DNA of 64,000 bases from Agrostemma githago (taxonomy: Eukaryota; Streptophyta; Magnoliopsida; Caryophyllales; Caryophyllaceae): positions 6,438,429-6,502,428 of the forward strand of contig OY288247.1 of assembly GCA_958450325.1 (NCBI GenBank), written 5' to 3'. A program made the translations under genes and the position numbers. Positions 1-9,920 of the stretch are shown piece by piece. The notes beneath the pieces are model-generated. The model worked only from the letters and a program-made list of their open reading frames with translations, was not told the DNA's origin and made no database searches. Position 1 is the first letter of the stretch. Each line of letters starts with the position of its first letter.

Positions 1-334
1 CCGCCTGGCGCGGAGCATTAATCCCCTGGAGCACCTCTTTCAGGGGATCTGGCGAAGTTGGGATTTCAGAAAAACCTTCGGGTGCTCCTCCATGGATCGA
101 TGTTCTGGACGAGGAGCTCTTTTTGCTGGACTTGAAGGGGTTAAGTGCCTTTGACACCACAAGCGGATGAGGAGGTTTTGAGGCTGTCGGCACGGGCCCT
201 GCTGTCAGGACGGCAGGAATTGCCTGAGTGAGTGGTGTAAAAAGTGGGCCTGCTGATCCTATGGGCAATGCCCCTTCAGTGGACTGAGTCGAGGCCTCCA
301 GGCTGCGGGAAGGGTTTTGATCAGATCCGGACAT
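1..334 (-). CDS. gag N-terminus of a Ty3/gypsy-like element (partial)
   Basis: Reading the minus strand, an ATG 54 bases inside the primer binding site opens a frame of 111 codons that runs off the left window edge. The peptide is rich in Ser, Pro and Thr, as the disordered N-termini of plant gypsy Gag proteins often are. I assign it as gag from its position directly downstream of the PBS and LTR rather than from a domain, because no capsid or zinc-knuckle motif lies within this part. It is not obviously the same family as the gypsy element at 5483-12366. Confidence 0.6.
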   Translation of the reverse strand, partial: MSGSDQNPSRSLEASTQSTEGALPIGSAGPLFTPLTQAIPAVLTAGPVPTASKPPHPLVVSKALNPFKSSKKSSSSRTSIHGGAPEGFSEIPTSPDPLKEVLQGINAPRQA

Positions 335-387
335 GATGGTACACGAGTCATCTTGCTGTAGGATTTTGGCTAGCAAACGATCACTTT

Positions 388-405
388 GCCCCACGGTGGG
401 CGCCA
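388..405 (-). other. Primer binding site of LTR element
   Basis: On the minus strand this reads TGGCGCCCACCGTGGGGC, a form typical of plant gypsy elements. It sits three bases from the LTR edge and fixes the element's orientation as minus. Confidence 0.7.
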
Positions 406-408
406 AAT

Positions 409-1146
409 TGTTTTGGTAAAAAATTTACCCGGGTTACGATATTGGTTGTGGGTTAAAGTGATCGAACTATCGTTTACGGATTTGTGGAATCGAATCGGAT
501 TGAATCAGACAGATAGTAACAAGACAAACGAAAGACACAAGTTTTGGTGACGCGAAAACCCAATGTGGGAAAAACCGCGGGGGGAGTCGAAATCCCGCCA
601 AATTTCTACTACGAATGGGAAGCACGAAATAATGATTACAAGTACAAATTTTCTGAGTATCGAAGACTATCGTATATTTTGCTAGTACGCTTATGGGGTT
701 GAAGTATGTTGATCGTTAGTTGAATGACCCTCCTTGTTGAATTCTTCCCTTTTTATCCGCCTTACCCTCTTAGCTGTTACCTCCTCTTTTTCTCCAGGTT
801 TTTCTCCTCTTCTGGTGGAACTTCCTCCTAGAATTTAGGGGGTTGTTCATCGACTCGGTCTATCGCTTGGGATGGAGGCTTATCTCCTTGTATTGGGTTG
901 TAGCTTTGTTCGGCCCATTCTTTTGCTCTTTCACACTATGGGCTCGGCTCGTTTGTTATGTTTGGTTCCGGGTTCTGACTTGTTGATCTTAGTTTATTTT
1001 TTACTTATGACTTTCTTGACTTTCGGCTTTTGACTTTCGAGTGTCGTCTCACAACTTCTCGCTTTTGACCCTTTGACTTTTTGACCTTGTCTTCAACTTG
1101 AGGAATGACACGTTGTTTCCCGAGGATGCGAATTTTATCCCAAACA
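409..1146 (-). mobile_element. LTR of a gypsy-like retrotransposon (738 bp)
   Basis: The block begins TGTTTTGGTAAAA and ends TTTTATCCCAAACA, so it has the TG...CA ends and imperfect short inverted ends expected of an LTR. It lies next to the PBS and gag start. This is the 5' LTR of a minus-strand element whose body lies to the left of the window. The target duplication would be ATTAC (1147-1151), but the other copy is out of view. Confidence 0.7.
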
Positions 1147-1302
1147 ATTACTACTACAATCTATATAAGTTTAAAACAATAAGGCTTTTTATTATGCGCT
1201 TATTATTTATGCCCATTATATATATTGTATGAAGTCTTTGGATCTATTACTTCTGTGTATGTATGTAATCCTTGTTTCTTTACTCTTAAACTAATTATAA
1301 TA

Positions 1303-1674
1303 CTCCCCAAGTAATACTACCCTTTTATTCTATAAATGATACTTTGTATTTTAGTGTACTCGGTAACTCGGGTTTGGTTTATAGATGGATAAATTCGATG
1401 TAATATACTGTAATGTAAGTTCAGGTGTTGGAGTTAGTGCTCCAAAATTAATGGATTAATGGGCATCAGATCTATAGATTCTTTCGCAAAAGATTGTGTC
1501 AATAAACATCGATATATAGAAGGTTATGCAGAAGCGCTTTATTCTAATAGCGATCTTTGTCTCAAAGGTGTTCTTTATTTATTTTTTACAAATTTGTATT
1601 ATGTTCAATTTGACATCGTTTGTAGATGTCGGATGACTTATTATTAATGATATTGATCTTCACTTCAAAAAAAA
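1303..1674 (+). mobile_element. 5'-truncated poly(A) retroposon, same family as 29285-29856
   Basis: The segment ends in a poly(A) run and is flanked by AATTATAATA at 1293-1302 and 1675-1684, a probable 10-bp target duplication, although the word is AT-rich. Its 3' half reads as a peptide ending CRCRMTYY; the element at 29285-29856 ends CRCRMTFY and shares the preceding I-x-R-Y-I-E and D-L-C stretches. It is a non-LTR retroposon remnant with no RT of its own. Family identity is unknown. Confidence 0.6.
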
Positions 1675-1684
1675 AATTATAATA

Positions 1685-2106
1685 AACATGTTGACATACA
1701 TGTAATCTCTAAGGGAGTCGTACTGTTTCTCCACTATTTTGGCACATGTTGACAGAGCAAATTTTTTCGCACTTGACGCTTGCCATCGGCTAATCTTTAC
1801 ACCATATGTGTCCTCCACTTCCCACATGAATAACTTCAGCTTCCAAGTAGGATGCTTAAGGAGCTTTTCTTGGTACTCCTCGGCAAAAAAATGTGCATTA
1901 GCCCTTTTATTACTTTTAGTTGGTGCGCATGTATGTACGTCTTTGAAGAACCGTATCTGCAGGCAGGGGCGAATTCAGAGTTCAAATTTTGGAGTAGCGA
2001 TTTCATTATTTTGCTTAATTCATATGAAAATGTATCATTTTTATGAAGTTTGGAGTAGCAAAGTCGATAATTTTAACCATCTTTTTCAAATTTGGGGTAG
2101 CGAATG
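1685..2106. other. AT-rich spacer without identified gene
   Basis: Short open frames exist here but carry no recognisable domain. A phrase like 'ttggagtagcgat' recurs three times near 1990-2105, hinting at a small degenerate repeat beside the MULE remnant. Confidence 0.4.
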
Positions 2107-3061
2107 CTACCCTTTGCTACTAGTTAGATTCCCCTCTGTCTGCATGCACCTAAATTCTTTTGTATACCTGGCACTTAGCTTCCATTTGCACCTGGGATAG
2201 GCCTTGCACTTCACAAGTACTCTATTTAGTTCATTATGACAATACTTCCACGCATGACGTGTTTGACAATTGTAATAGATTAATGCCTTTCTGAGAACCT
2301 CAACTTTATCAAATAGTTGCCCTAATTCAATTTGTACTGAACCAAACGGTGTGTCATTATCATACATAGAACACTTATTTTCAGCTGCATCAAAATTCTC
2401 TTCATCATCACTTAGGCCAAGTGGGCCTTCGTCATCAGATTCTCTCTCAAAAATTTGTTCATTTTGCTGGAATTCTTCATAATCATCTTCATCTTTTCCC
2501 CAATAGTCATCTTTGATCCCTTTTAATCTTTGATCAAGTACCTCTGTCTCTATTTTTTTAAAGATTTGAGTCTTTCCAGAGACAATTCTTATGGAAATCC
2601 AATGTCTTTTCCTTTCTTGCATATCAATAAACTCTTCATCACTACTACCAGCCTCTTGGTTATCAATAATCTCTTCTAGATCACTCAAATTTGCCTCTTC
2701 AGCGTCATGATCTTCAGAATCATCGATATCTATATTCTCAATATTTTTCTCGGTACTTACTTCGACTTGAACATCAAACTTGGTATTTAAGTTAACTTCC
2801 TTTGAAAAATCAATGCTCACGTTTGTTTCTGGTATATTTAGATACTCTCCGTCGAAGTATATCTCAATGACTCCATGTGTGACTCCTTCTATCCGTAACT
2901 CTTCCATAGTTTCATTATCGCACAAAACTTGGAAACCCCATCCTTTAATCCTATACCACCAAACTGAACCTTGATGACCATACAAGTCCTTAGCCATCTT
3001 GTTTACCTCTTCCAAACTTAGTTTGCATATATCTATCGAAAACTCAAGCCAAGATTATCCA
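2107..3061 (-). pseudogene. MULE (MuDR-type) transposase N-terminal fragment
   Basis: A 302-codon minus-strand frame (3015 to 2107) has a PB1-like N-terminal part with SVWWYRIKGWGF, a long Asp/Glu-rich linker (about residues 95-200), and near residues 225-285 the MuDR plant DNA-binding motif with FGSVQIELGQLF, YCHNELNRV and CKAYPRCKWKLSAR. This resembles the entry region of Mutator-like transposases. The frame stops soon after this domain, and the MULE catalytic domain and zinc knuckle are absent. Upstream (to about 3061) a YEYVGG phrase typical of the family lies behind a stop or frameshift, so the true start is broken. No terminal inverted repeats were found around it. It is a decayed fragment. 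Confidence 0.7.
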
Positions 3062-3498
3062 CCAACGTACTCATATGAATCTTGTGATGGCGATAAGTTT
3101 CCCCAATAATAACACTTGCAAGTAAAGATACTTGCTGGCTGCGCATCTATTAACATCAAAATTAAAAGTTACTGTAATTTTAGTACAATATATGCCCACA
3201 TAATCACATATACCCATATTCGGGTCAATAAATCACTAAGAATATGTAATACTACATACGTATCATATGATTATTGATTATTGAATGTTGGTACAATTTT
3301 TTTTATTAATTTAAATTAATTGTATTATTTATAGGTGTGTGTTAACCCTAATTTCACACAAACAGAATAAAATTGCAGTTTTAAGAGATGGTGAATACAT
3401 TCTTTGAAGATTATATTGAAATACCTGGAGAAGAAGAAGTAGACATTGAGGAGATTGTTAAAACTTGGTATATTGAAGAGCGTAAGTTGAGAAGATGA

Positions 3499-3739
3499 AC
3501 ATGTAGAAGTACAATTCAGGAGTATTTTTCTTTTGTACTTGTATTTGTATACGTATTCTAATGGTATTTTGGAATTAAATATTTATTGATATAATGAGAT
3601 ATTGACGAGATATTGATGAGAAATTGACAAGAAATTGCGATATTGATCGGGAAAAAAATAAAAAGGTTTAATTTCACATATTGATAAAGGTAAGGGGTTT
3701 AATTGCACATATTGGTAGAGTTAAGGGGCCTAATTACTA
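3499..3739. other. AT-rich spacer with minor repeats
   Basis: It contains repeated 'gagatattgatgagaaattgac' style phrases and the word 'ggggtttaattgcacatattg', which recurs with changes on both sides of the MITE at 3740-3935. No gene is seen. Confidence 0.4.
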
Positions 3740-3935
3740 CTCCCTCCGTCCCAATGAATTGTTTGCCTATTCCATATTGGGGCGTCTCAATGAATTGTTT
3801 GCCTTTCTATTTTAGGAATGTTTTTTATATGCAATTTGATCATTCTCATGAGTTTTGCTCTATGTCACTCTCTCATTGGTTCCCTTAACCTTGGTGCCAA
3901 AAGGAAAAACAAACAATTCATTGGAACGGAGGGAG
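3740..3935. mobile_element. Stowaway-like MITE, copy 1
   Basis: A 196-bp element starts CTCCCTCCGTCCC and ends with the inverted counterpart GGAACGGAGGGAG, flanked by TA on both sides. Two further copies of the same sequence lie at 20991-21177 and 42856-43041. All share the internal phrase ATTGTTTGCCTATTCCATA. It is non-coding and would depend on a Tc1/mariner transposase. Confidence 0.9.
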
Positions 3936-4539
3936 TACAATAAAAGTTAAGGGTTTAATTTCACAATTGAGGAAAGTAAAGGGGTCTAATCACTACTTCC
4001 CCGGAGGACCAACTATTAAGTTAGTGAGGGATAATGTCTAAGTCATGTAATGCCTATTTAAAGGCCTTAGTTTTGTCATTATTAATCGAGCAAGTTAGTA
4101 TGAACTTCTCCTTTTTCTCTCGATTACATATTCCGCTTACAAATTCTATATCAGGAAGTACGAAGTGTACACTTACATAATTATTTTGAAAATTTACAGT
4201 GTAATTTTCGTAAGAACAACTATGACAGACGCATTGAGTACAATGTGATGTTTGACTTGCTGGCCCAGGAAGGGTTTGTCGTTATTTTGGTACTTTTTTG
4301 TAGTTCTAGTTAGTTGTGTTCATGGTGCGTGAGTGTTTGCACTTGTGTTGACGATTGCTTTGATTGATCTTGGCATGCATTCTCCTCTTTCTAGCTTGAC
4401 ACCAAATAATTATGTTCTCATTTTCGCATAATGGTTGATTTTTATGCATCACTATGATTAGAATTGTACTTAAGGCATGTGGACTTGATCTTTTACATCG
4501 GCAAGCTAAATACATTATTGTGAGCTTCAGTTGGTCTCT
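3936..4539. other. Spacer without identified gene
   Basis: AT-rich sequence. I see no coding region with recognisable features, only short unsupported frames. Confidence 0.4.
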
Positions 4540-4701
4540 CTTGGGACGGATATATCCGTCGCAAGCTTAAGACGGGTCAAGTTGGGGGAATAAAGACAAT
4601 TATTTAGCTAGGTCCCACCAACCTCACTTTTGTCTTATCCCCTATTTGGTATCTATTTGACCCGTCATACGTTTGTGACGGATATCTCCGTCGCAAACAA
4701 G
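4540..4701. mobile_element. Foldback-type MITE with palindromic ends
   Basis: Inverted ends begin CTTGGGACGG and, from the other side, CTTGTTTGCGACGG, and each side carries a GACGGRTATMTCCGTC block (4545-4560 and 4677-4692), itself a palindrome, followed by GACGGGTCAA. The terminal arms pair over about 40 bp with a few mismatches. The exact boundary and target duplication are not resolved. Confidence 0.6.
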
Positions 4702-5482
4702 AATTTGTGCTTTTCGAATTGTCTTCAACTTCTCCTCCAATTCAAGTCATCAATGGAACCATGGATCACAATCATGGAATCAATCAATCAATTAATCAAT
4801 CAATATATATTAATAAAGTAGGAACTTTTCGAGTGATATGATTGGTCGGAATTTTTTACATTATTTAATAAAAAGTTTTAATATATTTTTTAATTTATAT
4901 AAGAATATAGAAATTTGTATAGACTAATTAATCCTACTCAACCTCAGATTTAAGCGATATTAGATTCGTATAAGAAAAAACAATCCTACTCCACCAAAGA
5001 TTAAAAATTATCACTATATAAACAGTCAATTATCACCTCAAAATATTACAAAGAATTTAACAAAAACCATTCATTTTTAGATATTAATAAAAAAATCTTC
5101 TGAGCTCATAACAGCTCTTAATAAGACTATAAATTTAAATAGAAACGCATCAAAAAATAATATGAAGTAATAAGTTGATGGAATTCTATTTCTCCGTATA
5201 ATTAAGAGTTTTCATTCGTCTTTAGATTTCAACATGAAATCTTTTGATTGAGTCTAAAAAGAGTTTTGTGATATGACATATGTCACAAATAATATTAATC
5301 ACAAAATATATACTAATAAGGAAAGTGAAACATCTTAGTGAATTTTCCTAAAAGGAAAATATGGAACATTTTATTGAAGGGGAGAGAGTATTTATGTAAA
5401 CCAACAATCTTTTGAGTCTTAGAAAAAGCTCATAAGATTATAAACTTTTAATTATTATAATATATATTTAATTTATTATATT

Positions 5483-6156
5483 TGTTCCGGTATGGAAACA
5501 ATTAAACCCGACTTTGGATTCGGGTCTTAACAGATGTGATGTAGCTCGGATGGTCTACGTTTGACTTCCTTCGGTCTCTCCTTTCTCGCACTCCGGTGGT
5601 CGGACTTTCCCGGCGAAGATGGCCTGCTCCCTGCACAGTGAACGCACAGGGCCCCGGAGGTGTCCGAGGGAACCCTCTCCGATGCCTAAGTCAGTCCGTG
5701 AAATGCCTTAACGAACCTAGTTCGTGAGGAGCTAGGTGGCGGTTTTAGACTAGAGAGAGAAAATCCAACCCCTCTCATGTGGGAAATGGGAGAGTATTTA
5801 TACCTTCCCACAAGAGAGAGAAAAGAGAAGAGGAGAGAGGGAGAATGAGTGGATGAGAGGGTGACATGTGGCTTCACCTCATCCACTCATTCCCCTTTAC
5901 CTTAGGCAAAATGACGGAGAGGCCCCCGATTCCCCTGCCTCTGCTGGGGGTGGGAGCACCCTGGAGGCCAGAAAGCAGGGAGCTTGACTGCCCTGCTCGG
6001 CTGGCGGCACGGTCCCGCCGAGCAGGTGGGTTCCTTGGAGAGTTTTAGTGATTCTTCAATTGGTTGCCTGCAGGGCAGGCTCTCCTCTATTCCTGGGTCG
6101 GGCCATCCTGGGACCCAAATGGCGGGTGACCCATAGCAGGCTACCGACCCCCATCA
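5483..6156 (-). repeat. 3' LTR of gypsy element (674 bp)
   Basis: Begins TGTTCCGGTATGG and ends CTACCGACCCCCATCA on the plus strand. On the minus strand a TATAAATA box (5795-5802) matches the element's orientation. It is nearly identical to the right LTR apart from scattered substitutions and an 8-bp indel near 5747. No convincing polypurine tract adjoins the interior side at 6157. Confidence 0.95.
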
Positions 6157-7101
6157 ATTGGCCCTCGCCGGCTAAGGGGAGGCAGGGCTCCCTTTGGCAG
6201 GCGATCTCTTGGTTGGGATGGGAGGTTGACTCTTTTGAGCAACTCAGAATTTAATGCGCAGCATGTTCCCGTGGGAGGAAACTCAACCGTATTGGGCATG
6301 CAAAGAGTTGGAATGTCTTTGCTCATGATTGTTTCTCTTGTAAAGAGGGTTCTTGGACTGCGCGCCAACGTGGTGATTGGCTCTTCCCCTTACAGAGGTG
6401 GTTGAAGCTTCATTAATGGCTTACTTTTGCTCCAAAAGTTTTTGTATAAATTCTGTTGTTCTCCGTCATTTCACGCTGCACTTTCAACCTCTCCACTAAT
6501 CCTTTCCAAAAAGAGCCAATGTCTTGGATTAGGAAAACAGTCTTCCGATGTGGGGTTTATGTAGAAATTTGTTGCTTCAGAGGGCTCTGTCGACTGAAAT
6601 ATGCTAAGCGGGCTCACCAGATTCTCCGTAGTAGTAAAAGAAAACACTCTCGTTCTCAATGGGTGGCTAAGAGGAAGGCCCTTTCCAGGGCTGGCCGCCC
6701 TAGGAGATCTTCTCCTGCTGGTCCTCACCCTGGGCACTGCACCCAGGCTGGGGGGTGTTATGACAGGGGGGTGCCACAGGTGCTTCCCCTGGCTGCATCC
6801 AGAGCAGTTTGACCCTAGCTGCCCTGAGTTGACCTCTTCGCCAGAATCAGGCCCCTCCTCCCCTTTGGTGGGGAGGGTGGGTCGTGATTTTCCTGATGAT
6901 GTCAGGGCCGTCCCCTTTGGCCATGACTGGGACACAAGTAGCCTTGATTCCGAGGATAGCGAGGGCCAGAGCTATTCCTCCGGCGAGGGCGAAGATGATT
7001 TACCTACTGATCCCTTCAAGGATTCTGATGACTGGGACTGGGGGTCCGCCCTGGATGACGACAGCCCTGGGGATTATTCCTCAGATCTTGATGATGCTTA
7101 G
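6157..7101 (+). pseudogene. Decayed antisense ORF region of the gypsy element, acidic C-terminus
   Basis: Read on the plus strand, opposite to gag-pol, this stretch keeps protein-like segments split over several frames, for example MFPWEETQPYWACKEL near 6265. It ends with a clean frame (from 6601, stop at 7099-7101) whose last ~60 residues are strongly acidic (SLDSEDSEGQ, DSDDWDWG, SSDLDDA). A T-rich stretch with AATTAATGAAAG (7212-7223) follows, resembling a 3' untranslated region. Extra ORFs between pol and the 3' LTR, often antisense, are known in plant Tat-lineage gypsy elements. I do not recognise a domain, and assignment to that class is inference. Confidence 0.5.
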
Positions 7102-7281
7102 GCCTGCTCCGGACTCGCAGGCTAGTTAACTGAGCCAGAAAATCAGGCTCCTTTTGTGGTTTTTATTTTTTATGCGCTGAATGTAACTTGCCCATTTTTG
7201 GGCTTTTTTTCAATTAATGAAAGATCAGGCGGGTTCTTTATGTGCGCTGTATATATTTTTTTGAATGAATGAATGAAGGGA

Positions 7282-7438
7282 TGACGTCACGGAATGATTA
7301 ACCCTCTGACACCCTTTACCTTTTCGAGGTTTTTCTTGGGAAGAGGTGAGCGGTTGGTTTTGAAAGCGTGACACGTGGGGCAGTTTCTGGGGGAGCTTTT
7401 AGGAGGGGCGACTCTTCACTTGCCCTGGTCTATATAAG
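7282..7438 (+). promoter_or_regulatory. Promoter-like region driving the antisense unit
   Basis: Within 160 bp on the plus strand lie TGACGTCA (7282-7289), CACGTG in GACACGTGGGG (7372-7377) and TATATAAG (7431-7438), followed by a pyrimidine-rich leader to the ATG at 7640. The first two are perfect bZIP-type sites and the third a good TATA box at suitable spacing. The cluster points opposite to gag-pol and is independent of the LTR promoter. Activity is inferred from motifs only. Confidence 0.6.
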
Positions 7439-7639
7439 CCTTCCTATTCCCCCCATTTCCCTCTTTTACGCTTTTTGAAAAACCTAAACCCTTCTTCATA
7501 CTCTTTCGCTGCCGGGAACTTTCTTAGACTGAGGAGCTCTCTTTCTTCGGATTTTCAACCGGCGGTCATCGTTTTAGGTTAGAATCTTGCCCTAAATCCC
7601 TGTCTTTTTCATTTCCTCTCTTTTCCTTCTTAAATCATT

Positions 7640-7915
7640 ATGTCTAGTCATCGTGCTCGCATCCTTACATTCATCGACCCGTCGCCTGAGAAGGCGGAGG
7701 ATAGGGAGGAGGGTAGGGCTGACCTTGCCTCCTCTTCTGAGGGAACCGGTGTTAGGACGTTTGAAGATTATACGGAGGGGGGTGAAGATGCCAACTCGCC
7801 TGAGCCTGCCCCCTTTGACGTTGTCGACTCCAACGACGAGGCGATGGAAATAGACCCTACTAGAATTGCCGGCCCCCTTGTCCCCAGGGAGGAGGAGAGG
7901 TATATAGGCTGCTGA
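7640..7915 (+). CDS. Antisense ORF N-terminus in gypsy element (truncated)
   Basis: The ATG at 7640 follows the TATA box by about 200 bp and opens 91 codons of acidic, Pro/Glu/Ser-rich sequence (MSSHRARILTFIDPSPEK at the start, then SPEPAPFDVVDSNDEAMEID). At about 7890-7905 the sequence changes abruptly to the reverse complement of the RNase H region of pol, so the last few residues and the stop come from the junction. The original protein was longer and its remainder has been deleted together with the rest of RNase H and integrase. No domain is recognised. The reverse strand is also open here, but that frame lacks pol similarity. Confidence 0.5.
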   Translation: MSSHRARILTFIDPSPEKAEDREEGRADLASSSEGTGVRTFEDYTEGGEDANSPEPAPFDVVDSNDEAMEIDPTRIAGPLVPREEERYIGC

Positions 7916-9081
7916 GAGCCTGCTTCTTCTCTGAGGATAACTGCGCTTATCGTTGAATTCGTTACAGCGATGTAGAGGAAGAGCTTCTCCCCTGCCACTG
8001 GTCTTGCCAGGGTGGGGAGTTTCTTCAAATGCTCTTTGAGCTGCTTGAAAGCCTCTCTCTGCTCTTCTTCCCATCTGAACTGTTTGTTCCCTTTTAAAAC
8101 TTTGAAGAATGGGGTTGATTTGTCTGCTGACCTGGCGATGAAGCGTGCCAGGGCAGCCATCCTGCCAGTCAGGCGTTGGATGTCTCTTATGGTTTTTGGT
8201 TCTGGAAGATCCAAGACGGCCTGAACTTTTTCAGGGTTGGCGTCTATCCTCCTGGCGCTAACCAAAAAGCCGAGGAACTTCCTAGAACGAACTTCGAATG
8301 TACATTTCTTGGGATTAAGCTTCATTTTATAAGTTCGCAGGGAGGAGAAGGTCTCCTGCAAATCTATCAGATGTTCTCTGTCCCCTTTACTTTTCACGAT
8401 CACGTCATCGACGTAGGCCTCCAAGTTCCTACCCCTCTGATTTTCGAAAACTTTGTTGACCAGTCGTTGGTAGGTGGCGCCTGCGTTCTTGAGCCCAAAT
8501 GGCATCATTTTATACATGTAAGTGCCAAAGCTAGTGATGAAGGCGCACTTCACCCTGTCGGGCTGCCAAAGATACACCTGATGGTACCCTGAAAAAGCAT
8601 CCAGAAAACTTAGCATGGAGTACCCACTAGTGGCGTCTACCAGTTGGTCTATCCTTGGAAGGGGGTAGCAGTCCTTCGGGCAAGCTTTGTTGAGGTTCGT
8701 GAAATCCACGCACATCCTCCATGCTCCTGAGGACTTTTTTACCATCACTACATTTGCTAGCCATTCAGGGTAGTCGCAGATTTCTATGAAATCCGCCTTC
8801 AAAAGTTTTTCTATTTCCTCCTTAATGGTCAGGTCTTTTTCTGCCGACATATTTCTCTTTCTCTGCTTCACAGGGCGGGACTCCGGGTTTACATTCAGCC
8901 TGTGAACGATATAAGCCGGGTCAACCCCCGTCATTTCATCTGCCGAGTAGGCGAACACATCCCTGTTACTCCTTAGGACCTTGATCAGCTCTGCTTGGTA
9001 GGACTCTTTCAGGTCAGCCCCTATAAGGACTTGTCTCCCTGGTTCTAGGTCCACCAGCATGCTCTCCCCCCCCAGGTTCAA
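7905..9081 (-). pseudogene. Gypsy reverse transcriptase (RT plus start of RNase H)
   Basis: The frame opening at 9081 carries a full RT domain: WRMCVDFTNLNKACPKD near residue 121, SFLDAFSGYHQV near 158, MPFGLKNAGATYQRLV near 193, and the catalytic AYVDDVIVKSK with YVDD at residues 223-226. It continues through the thumb and connection into the start of the RNase H fold (LFLYIAVTNSTISAVILREE), where homology ends at about 7905. The frame stays open beyond that only by chance (to 7768). The domain itself has no stop, but it is out of frame with the upstream protease. Plant gypsy RTs of this type are followed by RNase H and integrase, both lost here. Confidence 0.9.
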
Positions 9082-9352
9082 GGTGGTCAGCTACCTGCTG
9101 GTCAGCTGGAATCTCACCCTCCCTGCTGGGGGAACTGTCGGCCTTTCTTTTTCCTTTTCTTTCAGTTTTGTGGGTCTGCAGGGCCACAGAATAGCATTGT
9201 CTGGCCGATTCTTGGTCTCCGTGCACTTTTCCCTCCATACCAAAGTCTGTCACATAGGCTATAGTTAGAGCCCTGATTGATATGGCGGCTTCAATTTCTT
9301 CTAGGGTGGCTCTGCCTATCAGGGTGTTGTATGCGGATTTCGCGTCTACCAC
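9014..9352 (-). pseudogene. Pol segment: end of protease and linker (frameshifted)
   Basis: This frame encodes VDAKSAYNTLIGRATLEEIEAA, the usual tail of the retroviral-type aspartic protease in plant gypsy Pol, then a Lys/Arg/Ser-rich linker. It is shifted by one base relative to the protease start (frame ending 9291) and again relative to RT (frame starting 9081), so at least two indels separate the three blocks. Confidence 0.8.
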
Positions 9353-9920
9353 AACGAATGACGCCCTGACATTCCTGGCGGAGATTCCCTCCCCAAAATG
9401 TTACTGGCAGATCTATGATCCCCATGGAAAGCACGCCTGCTCCGCTGAACCCATATAGTGATCCAGGGGCAGGCCTGAGGTGTCTCTTTTCCAGGTTCAT
9501 CTTCTCAAAGGCGTCCTTGTACAAGAGGTTTGTATAGGCGCCAGTATCCACCATGCATCTTCTCACGATGTGATTGCTGATTTCAAGGGACAGCACCAAA
9601 GGGTCACTATGGGGGTATATTACTCGCCCTGCATCATCAAGGGTGATGCTCAGGGTGATTCCTTTGGGACTTCCTAATCTTTCAGCGTAGCAAATTTGAT
9701 TTCGCAATTCACGAATTTGTCTTTTCTGGCTTCTCCGGCTTGTCTGACCCTCTGCATCCCCTGAGACTACGTGGATTATTGTGCAATTCTGCACCGAGCC
9801 CTCAGGCTTCTCCACCGTATCCTTCTGGGTCTTGTTCCTTGCTGCATAGTTACTTAGCCAGCCATTCCTGATGAGTTTTTCAATCTCATCTTTCAGGTGG
9901 CGGCATTCTTCGGTGGTATG
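9291..9920 (-). pseudogene. Pol segment: aspartic protease with active-site DTG
   Basis: In the same frame as gag but after a premature TGA (9921-9923), the sequence continues with HTTEECRHLKDEIEKLI, a Gag C-terminus, and then a protease with MVDTGAYTNLLY, where DTG is the catalytic aspartate motif. The frame ends at 9291-9293 by frameshift. The arrangement gag-protease-RT is normal for Ty3/gypsy. Confidence 0.85.

Noticed and set aside
1739..2200. 153-codon plus-strand open frame
   Set aside because: It overlaps the MULE remnant on the other strand, lacks any domain, and reads across AT-rich repeats.
3388..3498. 36-codon frame MVNTFFEDYIEIPGE with acidic composition
   Set aside because: Too short, no homologue recognised, and lies in repeat-rich sequence; could be a leftover of a transposon gene.
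6141..6368. Minus-strand frame beside the left LTR as integrase remnant
   Set aside because: No HHCC or DDE motif; the region is better explained by the decayed plus-strand ORF.
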